Source: Metridium senile
Lineage: Eukaryota > Cnidaria > Anthozoa > Actiniaria > Metridiidae
Length of the DNA stretch: 64,000 nucleotides
Direction of reading: 5' to 3'
Assembly: GCA_949775045.1 (NCBI GenBank)
Contig: OX459097.1
Coordinates: forward strand, 1,337,598 to 1,401,597
Numbering within the stretch: the stretch's first letter is position 1; every line of letters begins with the position of its first letter. This document shows, piece by piece, positions 19,555-51,885 of the stretch. A program made the translations under genes and the position numbers. A model generated the notes under the pieces. The model was not told where the DNA came from and made no database searches. It worked only from the letters and a program-made list of their open reading frames with translations.

Positions 19555-19930
19555 CAGACCGCGGTAATTTATGATGGTAATTGGACTGAGTGGAGTCCAA
19601 TTCGGACGACCGCGTAGCGGGAGTCCGATTTGTCTATCACGAGTATGATTACAGACAGAATTGGACGACACAAAGTTTGATTACCAATTAATCATAACTA
19701 TTACAATTTCAGAGAAAAATGTGTGGGGTTTCTAATAAAAATGAAAAAATCCTCCAATTTTGAAAAAAACTAATTTTTGGAGAATAATTTTCGTTGCTAT
19801 AGTGATTTGTATCAATTCAGTGATTGGTTGATTAATCTGAAAGCAGTAAAATCATTGGCTCATAAAACTGTCCGATAACAACTGTCCGATTACAGCCAAC
19901 TATCCAATTACACTGTCCGATTACAAAAAC
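19555..19930. repeat. Possible dispersed repeat with palindromic motif
   Basis: AATTGGACT and AGTCCAATT form a 9-bp palindrome around GAGTGG near 19579-19602. CCAATT/CCGATT motifs recur to 19930. No ends could be set. It may be an interspersed repeat. Confidence 0.35.
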
Positions 19931-19956
19931 AAGATTGATTAGTGGAAAATAGAGCA

Positions 19957-20875
19957 GTCAATACAATACAATACAATACATTTTTATTTAGCAAACAAGT
20001 TACATTTTTTCATAGTACATTTTGTGCTTTTAAATTACAAAAGGTAGTTTTTGTTACGATAAAATATGTGCATATTTATTTGTAATTTTGTCTATTTTGA
20101 ATGCCTAGAGGCTAAATTAACTGGGAAGTTTTCGTGTTAGCCACTAGTTATTTTATGTTGTATTTTTAAACAAGCTGAAAAGATAGGCCTTATAATATAA
20201 ATATAATACAAATTACATAGATATAGATAACAAACAAAATACAGGTTACACAAAAGTGAATACAAAAATATACCTATTGGTATGAATAAAGAAGAAGATT
20301 ATTGTTTGTTCACTTATAAGTATTGAGGCTGCTTTGTCTTTGTAACAAGACTGCCTTAATTTTCTTTTTGAATAAGGAGGTGTTCTTAACTTCTTTTAGA
20401 TTAGTTGGAATTTCTTTCCATATGTCGGAAGCTATAACACTAATGGTTTGTTTTCCTAAGTTTGTTCTAAATTTTTGTTTATAAAGATTTTTATTTGAGA
20501 CATACCTAGTGTTATATCTATGTTTGTTTTTTTGCGAATTGAAAGTAATCGTCAAAAATAGCTAGATGGCAGTTGATTTGTTTGCCATAAGTGGATAAAT
20601 TTTAAAGAATTTAATTTGAAAATATTCTCGACTGTTAGCAGATCTAGTAGATTGATAAAAGGTAAAGCTTTAGCGGTGTTTTTACCATATAGTGTTGCAA
20701 AGAATAGTATCCTTACTATGTGATTTTGTTTTACTTGTATCTTTGTCAGATGAGTTTTGTAGGCACTACCCCACGCAACAATTGCATACGTTAAGTATGG
20801 GTAAACTAGGCAGTCTATCAACCAATCAGATTCAAGGAAATTGTAATAGTTATGATTAACATAATAATAGACCAA
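19957..20875 (-). pseudogene. Non-LTR retrotransposon fragment with (TTGTA)n tail, minus strand
   Basis: The frames 20875-20552 and 20555-20310 overlap out of frame. They read YPYLTYAIVAWGSAY, then HRYNTRY and IWKEIPTNLK, a 5'-truncated CR1-like polymerase end. A TACAA repeat at 19958-19980 is its 3' tail. Its 3' UTR (GAGGCTAAATTAACT...TTAGCC) resembles 34500-34560, so both derive from one family. Confidence 0.75.
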
Positions 20876-21090
20876 CAGACAATGCGGATGAAAAACTACA
20901 AGTTTTTCGATACTATTATAATCGATAGTTGCTTAGTTAGCGGAAAAGTGGTAAACCGTTTAGATTCCCAGGATTGTCGATGTTTTCTGTTGTTTTCAGT
21001 TTCCTTTTTTTCTACGTATTACTATTTATTTTTATATTCTATTTTTGGTGTTTGTTGTTGTTGTGAAAACTAAGAAATTGATATAAATAG

Positions 21091-21230
21091 AAACTAGCGA
21101 GTAAACTAGTACAGGCTGCGTCGGTGTTTGAAATAAACGATAGGTAATAGAATGAAATTTGTAACACCGTAAAAAATGTTGACTTAACTTTACTGACGTT
21201 TCGAGCTTTAGCCCTTCGTCGGAGTGAAAA
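21091..21230. mobile_element. Dispersed repeat with GACGTTTCGAGC segment, copy 2
   Basis: It is nearly identical in order and sequence to 7836-7976, from GCGAGTAAACTAGTA to CCCTTCGTCGGAGT. Confidence 0.7.
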
Positions 21231-21473
21231 ATAAATAGTTATTAAAAAGCAAGATGGAAAACAAATTAATGTCTGAATAAACAGCTAAATTGATTTACTA
21301 TTTATAAAGTCATTAATGTTGTAATTATCATACATAATCATATGAATAATATAAATAACATAATTACTTATAGATTGTAAATTATAGATAGATTAACATC
21401 ACTTTTGCTGTTACTCGAAGTTTCACGCTTATAAATATAATCATATTGAATATAATAAATAAATAAAATATAA

Positions 21474-21545
21474 TTAGGGACGGACCATTAGATTTTTTTT
21501 GGTATTTGCCAACCCCCCCTCACAAATCTAATGGTCCGTCCCTTA
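21474..21545. mobile_element. About 70-bp foldback element
   Basis: AGGGACGGACCATTAGATTT and AAATCTAATGGTCCGTCCCT are inverted copies around a short CCAACCCCCCCTC loop. Confidence 0.7.
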
Positions 21546-21572
21546 ATAATATTTAAATAATTAATTTTTCTA

Positions 21573-21654
21573 AATAAATAAATAAATAAATAGATAAATA
21601 AATAAATAAATAAATAGATAAATAAATAAATAAATAAATAAATAGATAAATAGA

Positions 21655-21693
<39 letters not shown>

Positions 21694-21718
21694 ACAGACA
21701 AGTAAATAAATAAATAAA
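21573..21718. repeat. AAAT tetranucleotide microsatellite
   Basis: An (AAAT)n tract with sporadic AGAT units. Confidence 0.95.
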
Positions 21719-21907
21719 AACTTTCACATATTTACATTTAGGAATTTTTAATGGTTGATCTCTGTATCTATAACATATCTATATTATGATCATTATAGAT
21801 AGCTTAGAATGTTAAATTTCAAAGCAAAAACAATCACAAATCTCATAAGGGATTTAAAATGGTTCTTAAATCATTCAATAATAACAGTGAAAAGTTCAAG
21901 TGATTAT

Positions 21908-22205
21908 TAGAGCGTATTCGTATAACCCACTTTTAAAATGCAAATGTGTAAAATAATATGCTAATTAGGTGTGCATGTTATGAACTGCTTCAGTGAGTTG
22001 CGCTCTCGGCTTCAAATAATCAAACTAAAACATGGTTGACAACGAAAACGTTTATAGATTTACTCGAAACTACTTTTTTCTCCACAGTGGCTTGTGGCCA
22101 AAGAAAAAAATGAATGCAAATAGCTACACGCACACCTCATTAACATGTTATTTCACACATATTCTCATTTGCATTTTAAAAGTGGGTTATACGAATATGC
22201 TCTAT
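21908..22205. mobile_element. MITE with about 40-bp inverted ends
   Basis: AGAGCGTATTCGTATAACCC and the following ACTTTTAAAATGCAAATG are matched in inverted form by CATTTGCATTTTAAAAGT and GGGTTATACGAATATGCTCT. Subterminal GGTGTGC/GCACACC motifs are also inverted. Confidence 0.8.
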
Positions 22206-22524
22206 TGTGCTTTGTTGACAAGTCTTTCATTAGTGCAATTAGTAACGCATTGTTGAGAGTGTGCATTGTGCTATTTATCAAGTTATATGTAGCAGCTTTA
22301 ATTAAGGAAATCAGTTCATTTATAATTATTTTTTTCACAAATCCCACCTAGACTAGCTATACGGCTATATTCAGGTGTGTGTTATCCTGTTAATATATAT
22401 CTTACTTAAATAAACCTGTAAACCTTTTATCATTATCAAGTTTTAAATACACCAATGTTGCATTTGTATTTATTCTAATGTGTTTAACAAGAGATGAATT
22501 TATTATACAGTATTCATAAATCAG

Positions 22525-23165
22525 GACTAGTGTAACAGTGTTAATGATTGCTTTAAACAACATGCTTTTTTATCAAATAGAGTGGTTTTCATTAACCTGT
22601 GAAACACACTTAAGTGTATTACTCTTTAATGCATCTTATTTACATTGTGTTCTTTTGTTGTTATTTGGCTAACACACTTTAACTAATACACTTTGTTTCA
22701 CGGGTTACTGAAAACCACTCTAATAAATTATTCTATGCTACTTATACGTTCAGATCCAGTGCTGGCAGTGAGTGCTTTAGACAACATGCTTTTTTATCAA
22801 ATATTACATTATTCTATGCTACTTATACGTTCAGATCCAGTGCTGGCAGTGATTGCTTTAGACAACATGCTTTTTTATCAAATATTACATTATTCTATGC
22901 TACTTATACATTCAGATCCAGTGCTGGCAGTGATTGCTTTAGACAACATGCTTTTTTATCAAATATTACATTATTCTATGCTACTTATACGTTCAGATCC
23001 AGTGCTGGCAGTGAGTGCTTTAGACAACATGCTTTTTTATCAAATATTACATTCTATGCTACTTATACATTCAGATGCAGTGCTGGCAGTGAGTGCTTTA
23101 GACAACATGCTTTTTACTTTATCAAATATTACATTATTCTATGCTACTTATAAGATCCATGCAGT
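22525..23165. repeat. About 79-bp minisatellite, about 6 copies, directly 3' of the PIN1-like gene
   Basis: Units contain TTCTATGCTACTTATACG, CAGTGCTGGCAGTGAGTGC and AGACAACATGCTTTTTTATC. The unit nearest the gene is degenerate and reaches to within about 20 bp of its stop codon, so the array probably lies in the 3' UTR. The first unit is split by the MITE at 22578-22722. Confidence 0.85.
22578..22722. mobile_element. MITE of the TAGAGTGGTTTTCATTAAC family
   Basis: TAGAGTGGTTTTCATTAACC and the inverted CCACTCTA end bracket 145 bp, inserted in one minisatellite unit with a TA target. Related copies lie at 37474-37606 and 41738-41853. Confidence 0.85.
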
Positions 23166-23181
23166 GCTGATAATGATTGTG

Positions 23182-25415
23182 TTAGCCAGTACGCAGGATT
23201 AAATGAATTCCTGAATCAGTGTAAACAGGGCCGCTCATCTCATTTACTTCAAGTGCAAACCTAAAACACACAAAACATCAAAAATGTACACAGAAACTTG
23301 GGTCAAATCATAAATATTAGCATTCAAACCCCTAATGGGGGAGGTGGGGGAGGTGGGGGAGGTGGGCTGTTGGGGAGGGGGAGGGGGAGGGGGGGTGGAT
23401 AGGAAGTAGATTTATAGTTCTAAATACATTTACAACTATAATCAAAATGTAAACTTACGTTGCTTCCTCAAAAGGTTCTGCAATGAACAAAAGAAGCAGA
23501 ATTAACAATAACATTTTGAGTTGTATGAATTTCAGTAATTTTGTAAAGCAAATTTCTGTTCAAATTTATTCTGTGCATAACTCGTAAAACTGCCAACATC
23601 TGTTATAAACAGAATGTATCCAACATTGTAGATATGACATTGGCATTGGACTAAAAATAAACATTTCTGTGCAGATTTTGATACAAAAATTCTGTGGCTT
23701 ATAGTTATTTTGTTTCTATTGTCTTTGTACATGTTAAATGCACACTAGAGTGCAACGTAAACTTATCGTACTTTGCATCTGACCAGGTCCAAAGAATCCC
23801 AGATCTCCACCCTTTCTGGCACTGCTACAATCACTCTCTGTCTGAGCAAGATCTCCCAGGGTAGTCTTACCAGATTTTATTTGCTCTTCATAATCTTAGG
23901 ATAGAAAACACAGAATATTGATCAATAGAATAACTTAGTAGAAAAACTTTAATAACAACAATATCACAAAAGTATTCAAAAGTAATTGTGCCCTATTTAC
24001 CAGATGTTATTTTGTTGTTTGTTAATCTGGGGCCAGTTGTACGAAGCCTGGATAAAGTTATCAACTGCATAAGAGACTACTATCTAGTGTATAGAATTTG
24101 TACAGGTTTTATCCGTGGATAGCGCTATATTCAGGCTTTGTACAACTGGCCCCTGTCCATTTATTTTATTTTTTCCATTTTAAGCAAGAAATATAATATA
24201 CAAAAATTATATGCAATATAAAATGTTAAACACATATGCTAAATCAAGAAACTCCTGGTTTCCTGGGTGAAGAAATGACAATTATCAGTTATTCTTATCT
24301 GAGTGTGCATATCTTTTAGGGGTCGTTTTCAAAACCTCCGCCGATCACCCCTACCACTTGGACAGAGGGAGTACTCCTTACCCCGGCACACATGCCATTC
24401 ACTATGAAACGTTGTTGTCTAGACTTGATCTTTGTAGACGTCAATCAACGATATTTCCAAGGAAACTCAGTGAAAAAATAGTCCATTGCGAATGGTGATA
24501 AATTAGCATTACAAATAAATTGTTTAAATTAGATCTTATTTTGATAGAATTGAATCTTCTATTTGTCTTTTTATCAAACCTTTTCAATATTGGAGAGATT
24601 GAAATCGATTTAACCCATTTAACAGGTAGAAACTCTACTTAACGATTTTATCACTGATCTGCAACAGACATTTTCAGGTACGTGTTGCCTTGAAAATACA
24701 GGTTTAGATGTCAAAGTTTTATAGTGAACATGCAGGGCGGATCCAGGGGGAGGGGTGTTGGGCGATTAGTACTTACCCTTCTTTGGAGTTGAAAAACATT
24801 TAGATAACAGATAAGATAAGAACTAATTTTAGAAAGACTATGTGATTTAACATTCACCCCCTTGAAATAGTTTTGGATCTGCCACTGCTATTTGTACCAT
24901 GGTTAATACATTTATATATTAAATAATGATAATTTTCACGGTAAACTAATCATACAATAGCATTAGAAAAGAAATCAGTTGTCAGTATCTCACTTTCGGT
25001 ATCTTATTTATGGGTCAAACACCCTGAGTTGTGTAAATCGCATTTGTAAATCCCTAAAATGAAGGAAGAGCGCTTTTTGTGTCTGACTACTCCCTTATAT
25101 TATAAATACACGCGGACAGTAAATCATCTCTTACATTGAGTTTAAATTATTCACTTATTGTATCTACAATACGTTTCTGTGTCTACCTTTTAGGATCTGT
25201 AAAGCTTCTTCTTTTGAGCGGGTTATCTTTTCTGACTTCCATGATGCAGGTCGCCTTGACTCGTTATGCTTGACCAGTAAATGTGAAGCGCGTACCTGGC
25301 CATAGTCCGAGGAAGGTCGTTCCCAAGAACTTTCCTTAGTATTTCTATTAAAAAAATAGTCCTTGCCTGTCGACTTAGACGTTTTTAATTCCCAACCTGG
25401 AGGCAAATCGCTCAT
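23182..25415 (-). CDS. PIN1: PIN1-like peptidyl-prolyl cis-trans isomerase (WW + parvulin)
   Basis: Four exons, 25415-25187, 23894-23772, 23477-23459 (a 19-bp micro-exon) and 23260-23182, join in phase to 149 codons and a stop. Residues 5-34 are a WW domain (PPGW at 5-8, second Trp at 31). From 41 on is a parvulin domain. Lys49, Arg54 and Arg55 form the phosphate-binding loop. Cys99 matches the catalytic cysteine, His45 and His143 the active-site histidines, and Met116-Gln117 the proline pocket. The family isomerises pSer/pThr-Pro bonds, mostly in the nucleus. The protein is shorter than human PIN1 (163) mainly because the interdomain linker is short. It diverges from the SYF1 gene with 254 bp between start codons. 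All key residues are present, so it is probably active. Confidence 0.95.
23331..23398 (+). repeat. G-rich tract with quadruplex potential
   Basis: GGGGGAGGTGGGGGAGG repeats lie in the last intron of the PIN1-like gene. Many G-runs of three or more with short loops could form a quadruplex on the plus strand. The transcript would carry the C-rich complement. Confidence 0.7.
24029..24153. mobile_element. MITE with GGGGCCAGTTGTAC ends
   Basis: GGGGCCAGTTGTACGAAGCC at the left and GGCTTTGTACAACTGGCCCC at the right are inverted copies. It is intronic in the PIN1-like gene. Most of the rest of this intron (24154-24732) is unremarkable, except 24404-24700, which resembles the element at 29133-29525. 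Confidence 0.8.
24733..24887. mobile_element. hAT-like MITE (CAGGGCGGATCCAG ends)
   Basis: CAGGGCGGATCCAG at the left is matched by GGATCTGCCACTG at the right. A single related end lies at 1206-1220. CAG...CTG ends of this kind are typical of hAT elements. I did not find a clean 8-bp duplication. Confidence 0.6.
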
Positions 25416-25669
25416 TTTCGTTCAATTTTTCTTCTTTCCTTCGACTCTTTAGTGTAGATTACTAGCTACCAGGCATTCCTCGAGGCTTAGTTGACGGATG
25501 AAAAAGAATGGTGCTAGTTCTTGAATGCGCATGGTCTAGATGTGAAACAGCTGAGTACGTGAGAACTTCGTTTTGATGAAAACTTTTCTCAACTTTTTCG
25601 TCGTTTTCTCCTGTTTTCTTATATAAATATTGCTTGCTTGTGTAAAATACAAAACAAGCAGATAACAAG
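25416..25669. promoter_or_regulatory. Likely bidirectional promoter between PIN1-like and SYF1 genes
   Basis: Only 254 bp separate the two divergent ATG codons. A TATA-like TATATAAATAT sits at 25620-25630, about 40 bp before the SYF1 ATG. A GCGCATG motif (half of an NRF1-type site) lies near 25527. No repeat has inserted here, unlike nearly every other non-coding stretch in the window. Confidence 0.7.
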
Positions 25670-47313
<21,644 letters not shown>

Positions 47314-47367
47314 TAGAATACCTACAGTATACCAGTGTTCTTATCTTGTTTGTTTGGTGTAATCAAT

Positions 47368-47373
47368 AATAAA
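47368..47373 (+). terminator. Poly(A) signal for SYF1
   Basis: AATAAA lies 55 bp after the stop codon. The convergent GPCR gene ends its CDS at 47578 and has an AATAAA on the minus strand near 47411, so the two 3' UTRs nearly meet. Confidence 0.75.
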
Positions 47374-47577
47374 CCCATTCTAGTATGTCTGTTTTTTATT
47401 TTCAAACTGCTTTATTTCATTTTTTAATCCATATTCCTTACAAATTAGAAACAAGTTATTCAGATGGTTGGTCAGCTTACTTCTAGCTGAAAGAACTACT
47501 GGCGTGCTTTTCGTTAACATCATTCATTGTCTCTTCTCTTTCTTTCTCTGTTAGCTGTAGTGTGCTGTGACCGCTTG

Positions 47578-49233
47578 TCAAAGCCGTGAAGCATGATTAT
47601 CATAATACAGTACATCTCTTTGTCTTCCATTCATAGTTCTCGTCTCGCTAACTGACATGGATCTTGATAACGGCTTTCCCCTTCCTCTACTTACTGCATA
47701 TCGCGAGAAATATAGCTTACGAGTGACGTCAGTTGACGTCATTTGATTGACAGGACTTGATCTGTTCCGACCTGAAATGACGTCATTTCTGGCTTGAAAA
47801 GTTTGCGATCGTTGTAAAGCAGGGGGGTGGTGTGTATTTTCTGGTAGTCTTGGTAGTAGATATGGTAAAGCGATCTTTCTTTTTTGCCGTTTCTTTATAT
47901 CGTGTCGTGTGGGAGGCTCAAAGACGTCATCTTCGCTCTCGTCAATTGTTCCTCTATTTGTCTTGCTTCTATCCAACGTTAATTGATCATTGTGTAGTTT
48001 TTCTATTACTATTTCTCTGTTGTGTTTAACAAGTTGTTGTTTTGCTAAGTATATTCTATTATCATCTTTCCGTCTTGTGTGATTATCTAATAATATAGTT
48101 TCCTCGTAAAGTGGCTGACATCCTAGCGATAAATGTCTTGTTTTCACATTGGCTGAATTACATGCACTAGTTCGCTGTTCTATGAATAACATATTGTCGT
48201 GATGTTCTTGTGTTTCTATTGCTAACAATGCCGGCAATGTCTTGGATCGAGGCCGATTTTTAGCAGCTTCTATTACTGCAGCATCATTCGATGTAGATCT
48301 TTTTCGTCCAAATATAACCGCCACAAAAGCGTCGCGAAATTTCTTGTTGTAGAACGCGTATATTACAGGGTTATAGACAGAGGCCGAAAGACCAACCCAG
48401 AAAGTAATAATTTCTGCTCTTGTAATAAGATTTCCCTCAGGCTTAAAAAGGTAATACTTGTTACAAACAGAAAATGGGGTCCAACTCATGGAGAAAGCGA
48501 CAACTACCGTCAACAGAGATTTCACGATATTAGCTCTCTGTTTGTTAGTAGATTGATGGTTGTTTTTTCTCTGCCATACTGTTTGTACGATTCTAAAATA
48601 CAAGATTGAAACAACAGCTAAAGGAATAGCAAAGCCTAGTGCACCTCTGAACACTAAATAGACGGTTCCAGCAATTGGATGTGATGAGGTTTCTTCGATG
48701 TTACAAAACTGGTACACCTGTCCCTTGTAACTGACATTGACTGTCTCGATTAGAAAAAAAATAGGAGACGTGAGTACAATGGCAAATCCCCAGCTTAATG
48801 CAGCTAACTGCTTAGTGGAGCGAGTTGTTATTATTCTTTTTAGGGGAATACAGATATGAAAATACCTGTCGATAGCCGTAGCAGTCAGTATAGCTACTGA
48901 AGCTGGTGGTAGCATGTACTGTACAAACCGTATAGTCCTACATCCAACTGACCCGAATGTTACAGCTACTGGCTGAGGTCGTGTGCTTAGCAGAGTCAAA
49001 GGTATAGACGCAAAGCACACCAGTAGGTCAGCAAAAGCTAGATTTAACATGAAAAAGTACATTGACGAGTTTGTAAAACGTTTTTTGTATATTACATAAC
49101 ATACGAGGCCATTTCCTGTTACACCAAGAATGAATAATACGCAAGCCACTAAAGTTTCTGCTATCACTTCGTTGTGAGTACGCTCTTGTAGAGGATAAAT
49201 CAAAGTGCTTGTGTTCACCGCTGAACCATTCAT
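47578..49233 (-). CDS. Class A (rhodopsin-family) GPCR, peptide-receptor type, single exon
   Basis: 551 aa from the ATG at 49233; the frame runs further upstream but has no earlier ATG. The N-terminus has NGS and NTS sequons. TM1 carries GN, TM2 LAFADLL, TM3 Cys3.25 and DRY (IDRYFHI), with a second Cys in ECL2 (QFCNIEE). TM5 has its Pro. TM6 reads SWTPF, a variant of CWxP, and TM7 has NPVIY followed by a basic helix-8 start. Position 3.32 is Gln, not Asp, so an amine ligand is unlikely; several peptide receptors have Gln there. There is no retinal-binding Lys in TM7, so it is not an opsin. The C-terminal tail of about 220 residues is long, basic and Ser/Thr-rich. Ligand and subfamily cannot be named. 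Confidence 0.9.
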   Translation of the reverse strand: MNGSAVNTSTLIYPLQERTHNEVIAETLVACVLFILGVTGNGLVCYVIYKKRFTNSSMYFFMLNLAFADLLVCFASIPLTLLSTRPQPVAVTFGSVGCRTIRFVQYMLPPASVAILTATAIDRYFHICIPLKRIITTRSTKQLAALSWGFAIVLTSPIFFLIETVNVSYKGQVYQFCNIEETSSHPIAGTVYLVFRGALGFAIPLAVVSILYFRIVQTVWQRKNNHQSTNKQRANIVKSLLTVVVAFSMSWTPFSVCNKYYLFKPEGNLITRAEIITFWVGLSASVYNPVIYAFYNKKFRDAFVAVIFGRKRSTSNDAAVIEAAKNRPRSKTLPALLAIETQEHHDNMLFIEQRTSACNSANVKTRHLSLGCQPLYEETILLDNHTRRKDDNRIYLAKQQLVKHNREIVIEKLHNDQLTLDRSKTNRGTIDESEDDVFEPPTRHDIKKRQKRKIALPYLLPRLPENTHHPPALQRSQTFQARNDVISGRNRSSPVNQMTSTDVTRKLYFSRYAVSRGRGKPLSRSMSVSETRTMNGRQRDVLYYDNHASRL

Positions 49234-50165
49234 TTTTACGCGAATATATTGACCTTGTTTCTTTCTTTCTTGTGAAGGTATTAACAAGTTGTCATTTCAA
49301 TTTTTGTCTTTCTTTAATCAGCGTTGATTTGTATTGTGCTTCTTCCCATTCTACAGTTGTTTTTCTTTCTATAATCCCTGGTGTTTTCGGTAATTGAATG
49401 CTTTTTGTCTTGTAGTTTATCCCTATTTCTCAATCTTTGGTTTTATCATTAACGGTTAAAAACGAGCTTTACTTGATTCAGAGAGTAATTGGAATCACCA
49501 AGCAACGCTGTCTTTACGTGCAGAATGTCTCAAGGGATCTCTAATTATGATTGACGATAGCTTGCAAAGACTTCACACTTCACACACAGAAAAACCTATT
49601 TAACATTAATCACAACTAAGAGCATTAAATTGGACGGCAATTACTTTTATGAGAACTAACAATCACTATCGTTTTATTGGCTCTCAAGGACTGTAATGAT
49701 TGGTTAAAGGACTCATCTTAGAGATCTACCGTGTGAAAAACTAATGTTAAATTATTCAAATATTTTGTCGAGTTTCATTGTAATCTAAATATTGTCTTTT
49801 CAGCGTTAATTAAAACGAACTATTTCGTATTGTAGATATTGACTTTTTAAAAAGCAAAACACGATTTATCGGATTTATGATCAGTTTTGTCAAAACAGAC
49901 AAAAGAGATTGAGACAATTTTCTCATGTCAAGAGATTAACATCGTTTGAAAATATCCATAATTTATAATACATGTAGATTTCTGAGACAAAAAATATATT
50001 ATAAAGTATGCAGAATATCTTTGTTGTATGAAGCGAAAAATTATGTAAGCTTTCCGGCAAAACAAACTATCTGTTTGGGTGATGTGTAATAATGAAGATA
50101 TCTGCTCTTGTATAAACGCTAGGTAATAGAATTAAATTTGCTCTTTTATATAGCTCAACTGATAA
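49234..50165. other. AT-rich region upstream of the GPCR, no gene seen
   Basis: It would hold the GPCR promoter and 5' UTR, but no convincing motif was found. A short GATATCTG.../CGCTAGGTAATAGAA fragment near 50090-50145 recalls the dispersed repeat at 7836. Confidence 0.4.
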
Positions 50166-50189
50166 TCAGTTATAACAATAAAATAAAGT

Positions 50190-50600
50190 CAACAATTAAC
50201 CATACAAGTAACAACAACAAAATATACCATAAACAAAAGAGAACCGAAATAGAAAAACAACTCTGAACGACAACAACTGAAATACAGGGAAGAATATAAC
50301 TGAACAATCAACAGAAACAACAGAGCGACAACAAAAATACCAAAAACAACAGATACCCAACAACCGAAACTGCAACAAAACAAAATACAGGGAACGTACA
50401 ATATAACCATCCACAGCCGAACAACAAAGTGACAACAAAAAATACCAAAAACAACAGATACCCAACAACCGAAACAGCAACAAAACAAAATACAGGGAAC
50501 GTACAATATAACCATCCACAGCCGAACAACAAAGTGACAACAAAAAATACCAAAAACAACAGATACCCAACGACCGAAAAAAACAACATACAAAACAACT
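50190..50600. repeat. About 104-bp tandem repeat, about 3 copies
   Basis: Units contain AATACCAAAAACAACAGATA, CCCAACAACCGAAAC and TACAGGGAACGTACAATATA. The sequence is C/A-rich on the plus strand. Long minus-strand frames over it are artefacts of the repeat. Confidence 0.85.
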
Positions 50601-50766
50601 TCAATTCACCGTAAATACTGGAACAATGGATCGATATTTACTTCGTTTCATCATGCAACCTTAGAATGTTTTTAAGTTATCAAGCTTTAGAGTATAACTT
50701 GTTCTTCATCAGGTAGATGATTGTGGCAAAAATATTTGAGAACAAAATAGCAAACAACATCCAGCC

Positions 50767-50857
50767 TAGTCCAGAGCTGGACTCTCTCATTCCAGAATAA
50801 GACTACGCGCGTAAAAAAAATATTTCTTTTGCGAAAATTGGGTCCAGCTCTGGACTA
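50767..50857. mobile_element. 91-bp MITE with perfect 9-bp target duplication
   Basis: TAGTCCAGAGCTGGAC at the left and GTCCAGCTCTGGACTA at the right are inverted. CATCCAGCC flanks it exactly at 50758-50766 and 50858-50866. Confidence 0.9.
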
Positions 50858-51171
50858 CATCCAGCCACGAACAACAAAAGCAAAAACAATAAAAATCAAA
50901 CTACAACAAGGGAAACAAGCAATAACACACAGACATTAACACATTCACACACACACACCACACTCCACACTCCACACACAACAAGAACATATAGAGAAAG
51001 CGCCCAAAACGCCGCGAAAACTAAAACAAAACATTTCAATATCTATTTTTCTCGGGTATTTCATCGAAGTTTCTGTTATTGTATTTTTTGTATTTAACGA
51101 TAATTATCAGAATACATCGACATGGTTTCTTTATTTTTCATTTATTCATATTTATAGCTAGGATTAATGTT

Positions 51172-51370
51172 AGTAGTATTCTTGGGATGAAATGACCCCG
51201 GAAATTGAGGTGGGATTGAGGTGGGATTGAGGTGGTGCCATGGTAACCAGGTGACGCGAGAGGATTAGCACCTTGACCAGGAAGTGAGGTATTGCTATGG
51301 TAACCAGGTGACGCCAAAGGCTTAGTGAGCGGGCAAGTTTGGGCAAGTCTTTTGTTATCAATTATAATAT
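51172..51370. repeat. Terminal region of left arm with repeated motif
   Basis: After the tip, (GGGATTGAGGT)n is followed by two copies of ATGGTAACCAGGTGACGC (51239 and 51297). The same layout is inverted at 59455-59653. Several G-to-A/T-to-C type differences separate the two tips here. These may be binding sites for a terminal protein or integrase, or promoter elements for the PC4-like gene 70 bp inward. Confidence 0.6.
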
Positions 51371-51441
51371 ATAGCGCGCGCCTATTTTGAATCTTTCACT
51401 AAAACATTTGAAGGCAAATAGCATTTGGTTAGAGAAAAAAC

Positions 51442-51885
51442 ATGGCAACTTTATTCAAGCTAGGTTCTCGAGGCTACCACGCTACCGTCCAGGAATTCCA
51501 AGGACAGATAAGAGTACATATTCGAAAGTATATTGATGGTGAAGAGAAGAACAAATTTCCAACAAAATATGGCATAGCTTTATCGATTGAAGAATTTGAA
51601 GAGTTATTTAAAGTCATGGGTGATTTGAGCGAAATGGTAGATGTTATGGTAGAGAGTTGTTCTATGACCACACAACCAGGCGATGAGTCAGGATTGCTAA
51701 CAGAGAACGAATATCAACCCCAAGCAAGAGGTTTACAACCAAGCAAGGAAAGTAGAGTGATCGAACAGACTCCAAAACACAGCAAAAGACCACAAGAAAT
51801 GAATCACCTCGCACCGAGAAAACTTTTTAAGAACAATAGACCATCAGCTAGAATGTCACATCAAAACTCTTTCCACTATATCTAG
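51442..51885 (+). CDS. PC4-like ssDNA-binding/coactivator protein, left-arm copy
   Basis: 147 aa from an ATG in a clean context. Residues 5-60 match the PC4/p15 C-terminal fold: FKLGSRGYHATVQEF, VHIRKY and KYGIALSIEEFEEL, as in 'lG.k..vtV.ef.gk..v.iReyy...g...p.kkGIsLt.eqw..L'. The rest is polar, with KRPQEM and basic Lys/Arg stretches. PC4 proteins bind single-stranded and melted DNA; in a mobile element this could serve replication or transcription. An AATAAA lies at 51954-51959. The right-arm copy encodes an identical protein, so the two are either very recent duplicates or kept the same by conversion. Confidence 0.85.
   Translation: MATLFKLGSRGYHATVQEFQGQIRVHIRKYIDGEEKNKFPTKYGIALSIEEFEELFKVMGDLSEMVDVMVESCSMTTQPGDESGLLTENEYQPQARGLQPSKESRVIEQTPKHSKRPQEMNHLAPRKLFKNNRPSARMSHQNSFHYI

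Noticed and set aside
22693..23202. A 169-codon repeat protein opposite the PIN1-like gene
   Set aside because: It follows the 79-bp minisatellite and overlaps the last PIN1 exon on the other strand.
47578..49233. Opsin identity for the first GPCR
   Set aside because: NPVIY and the basic stretch after it recall opsins, but Leu stands where the retinal-binding Lys should be.
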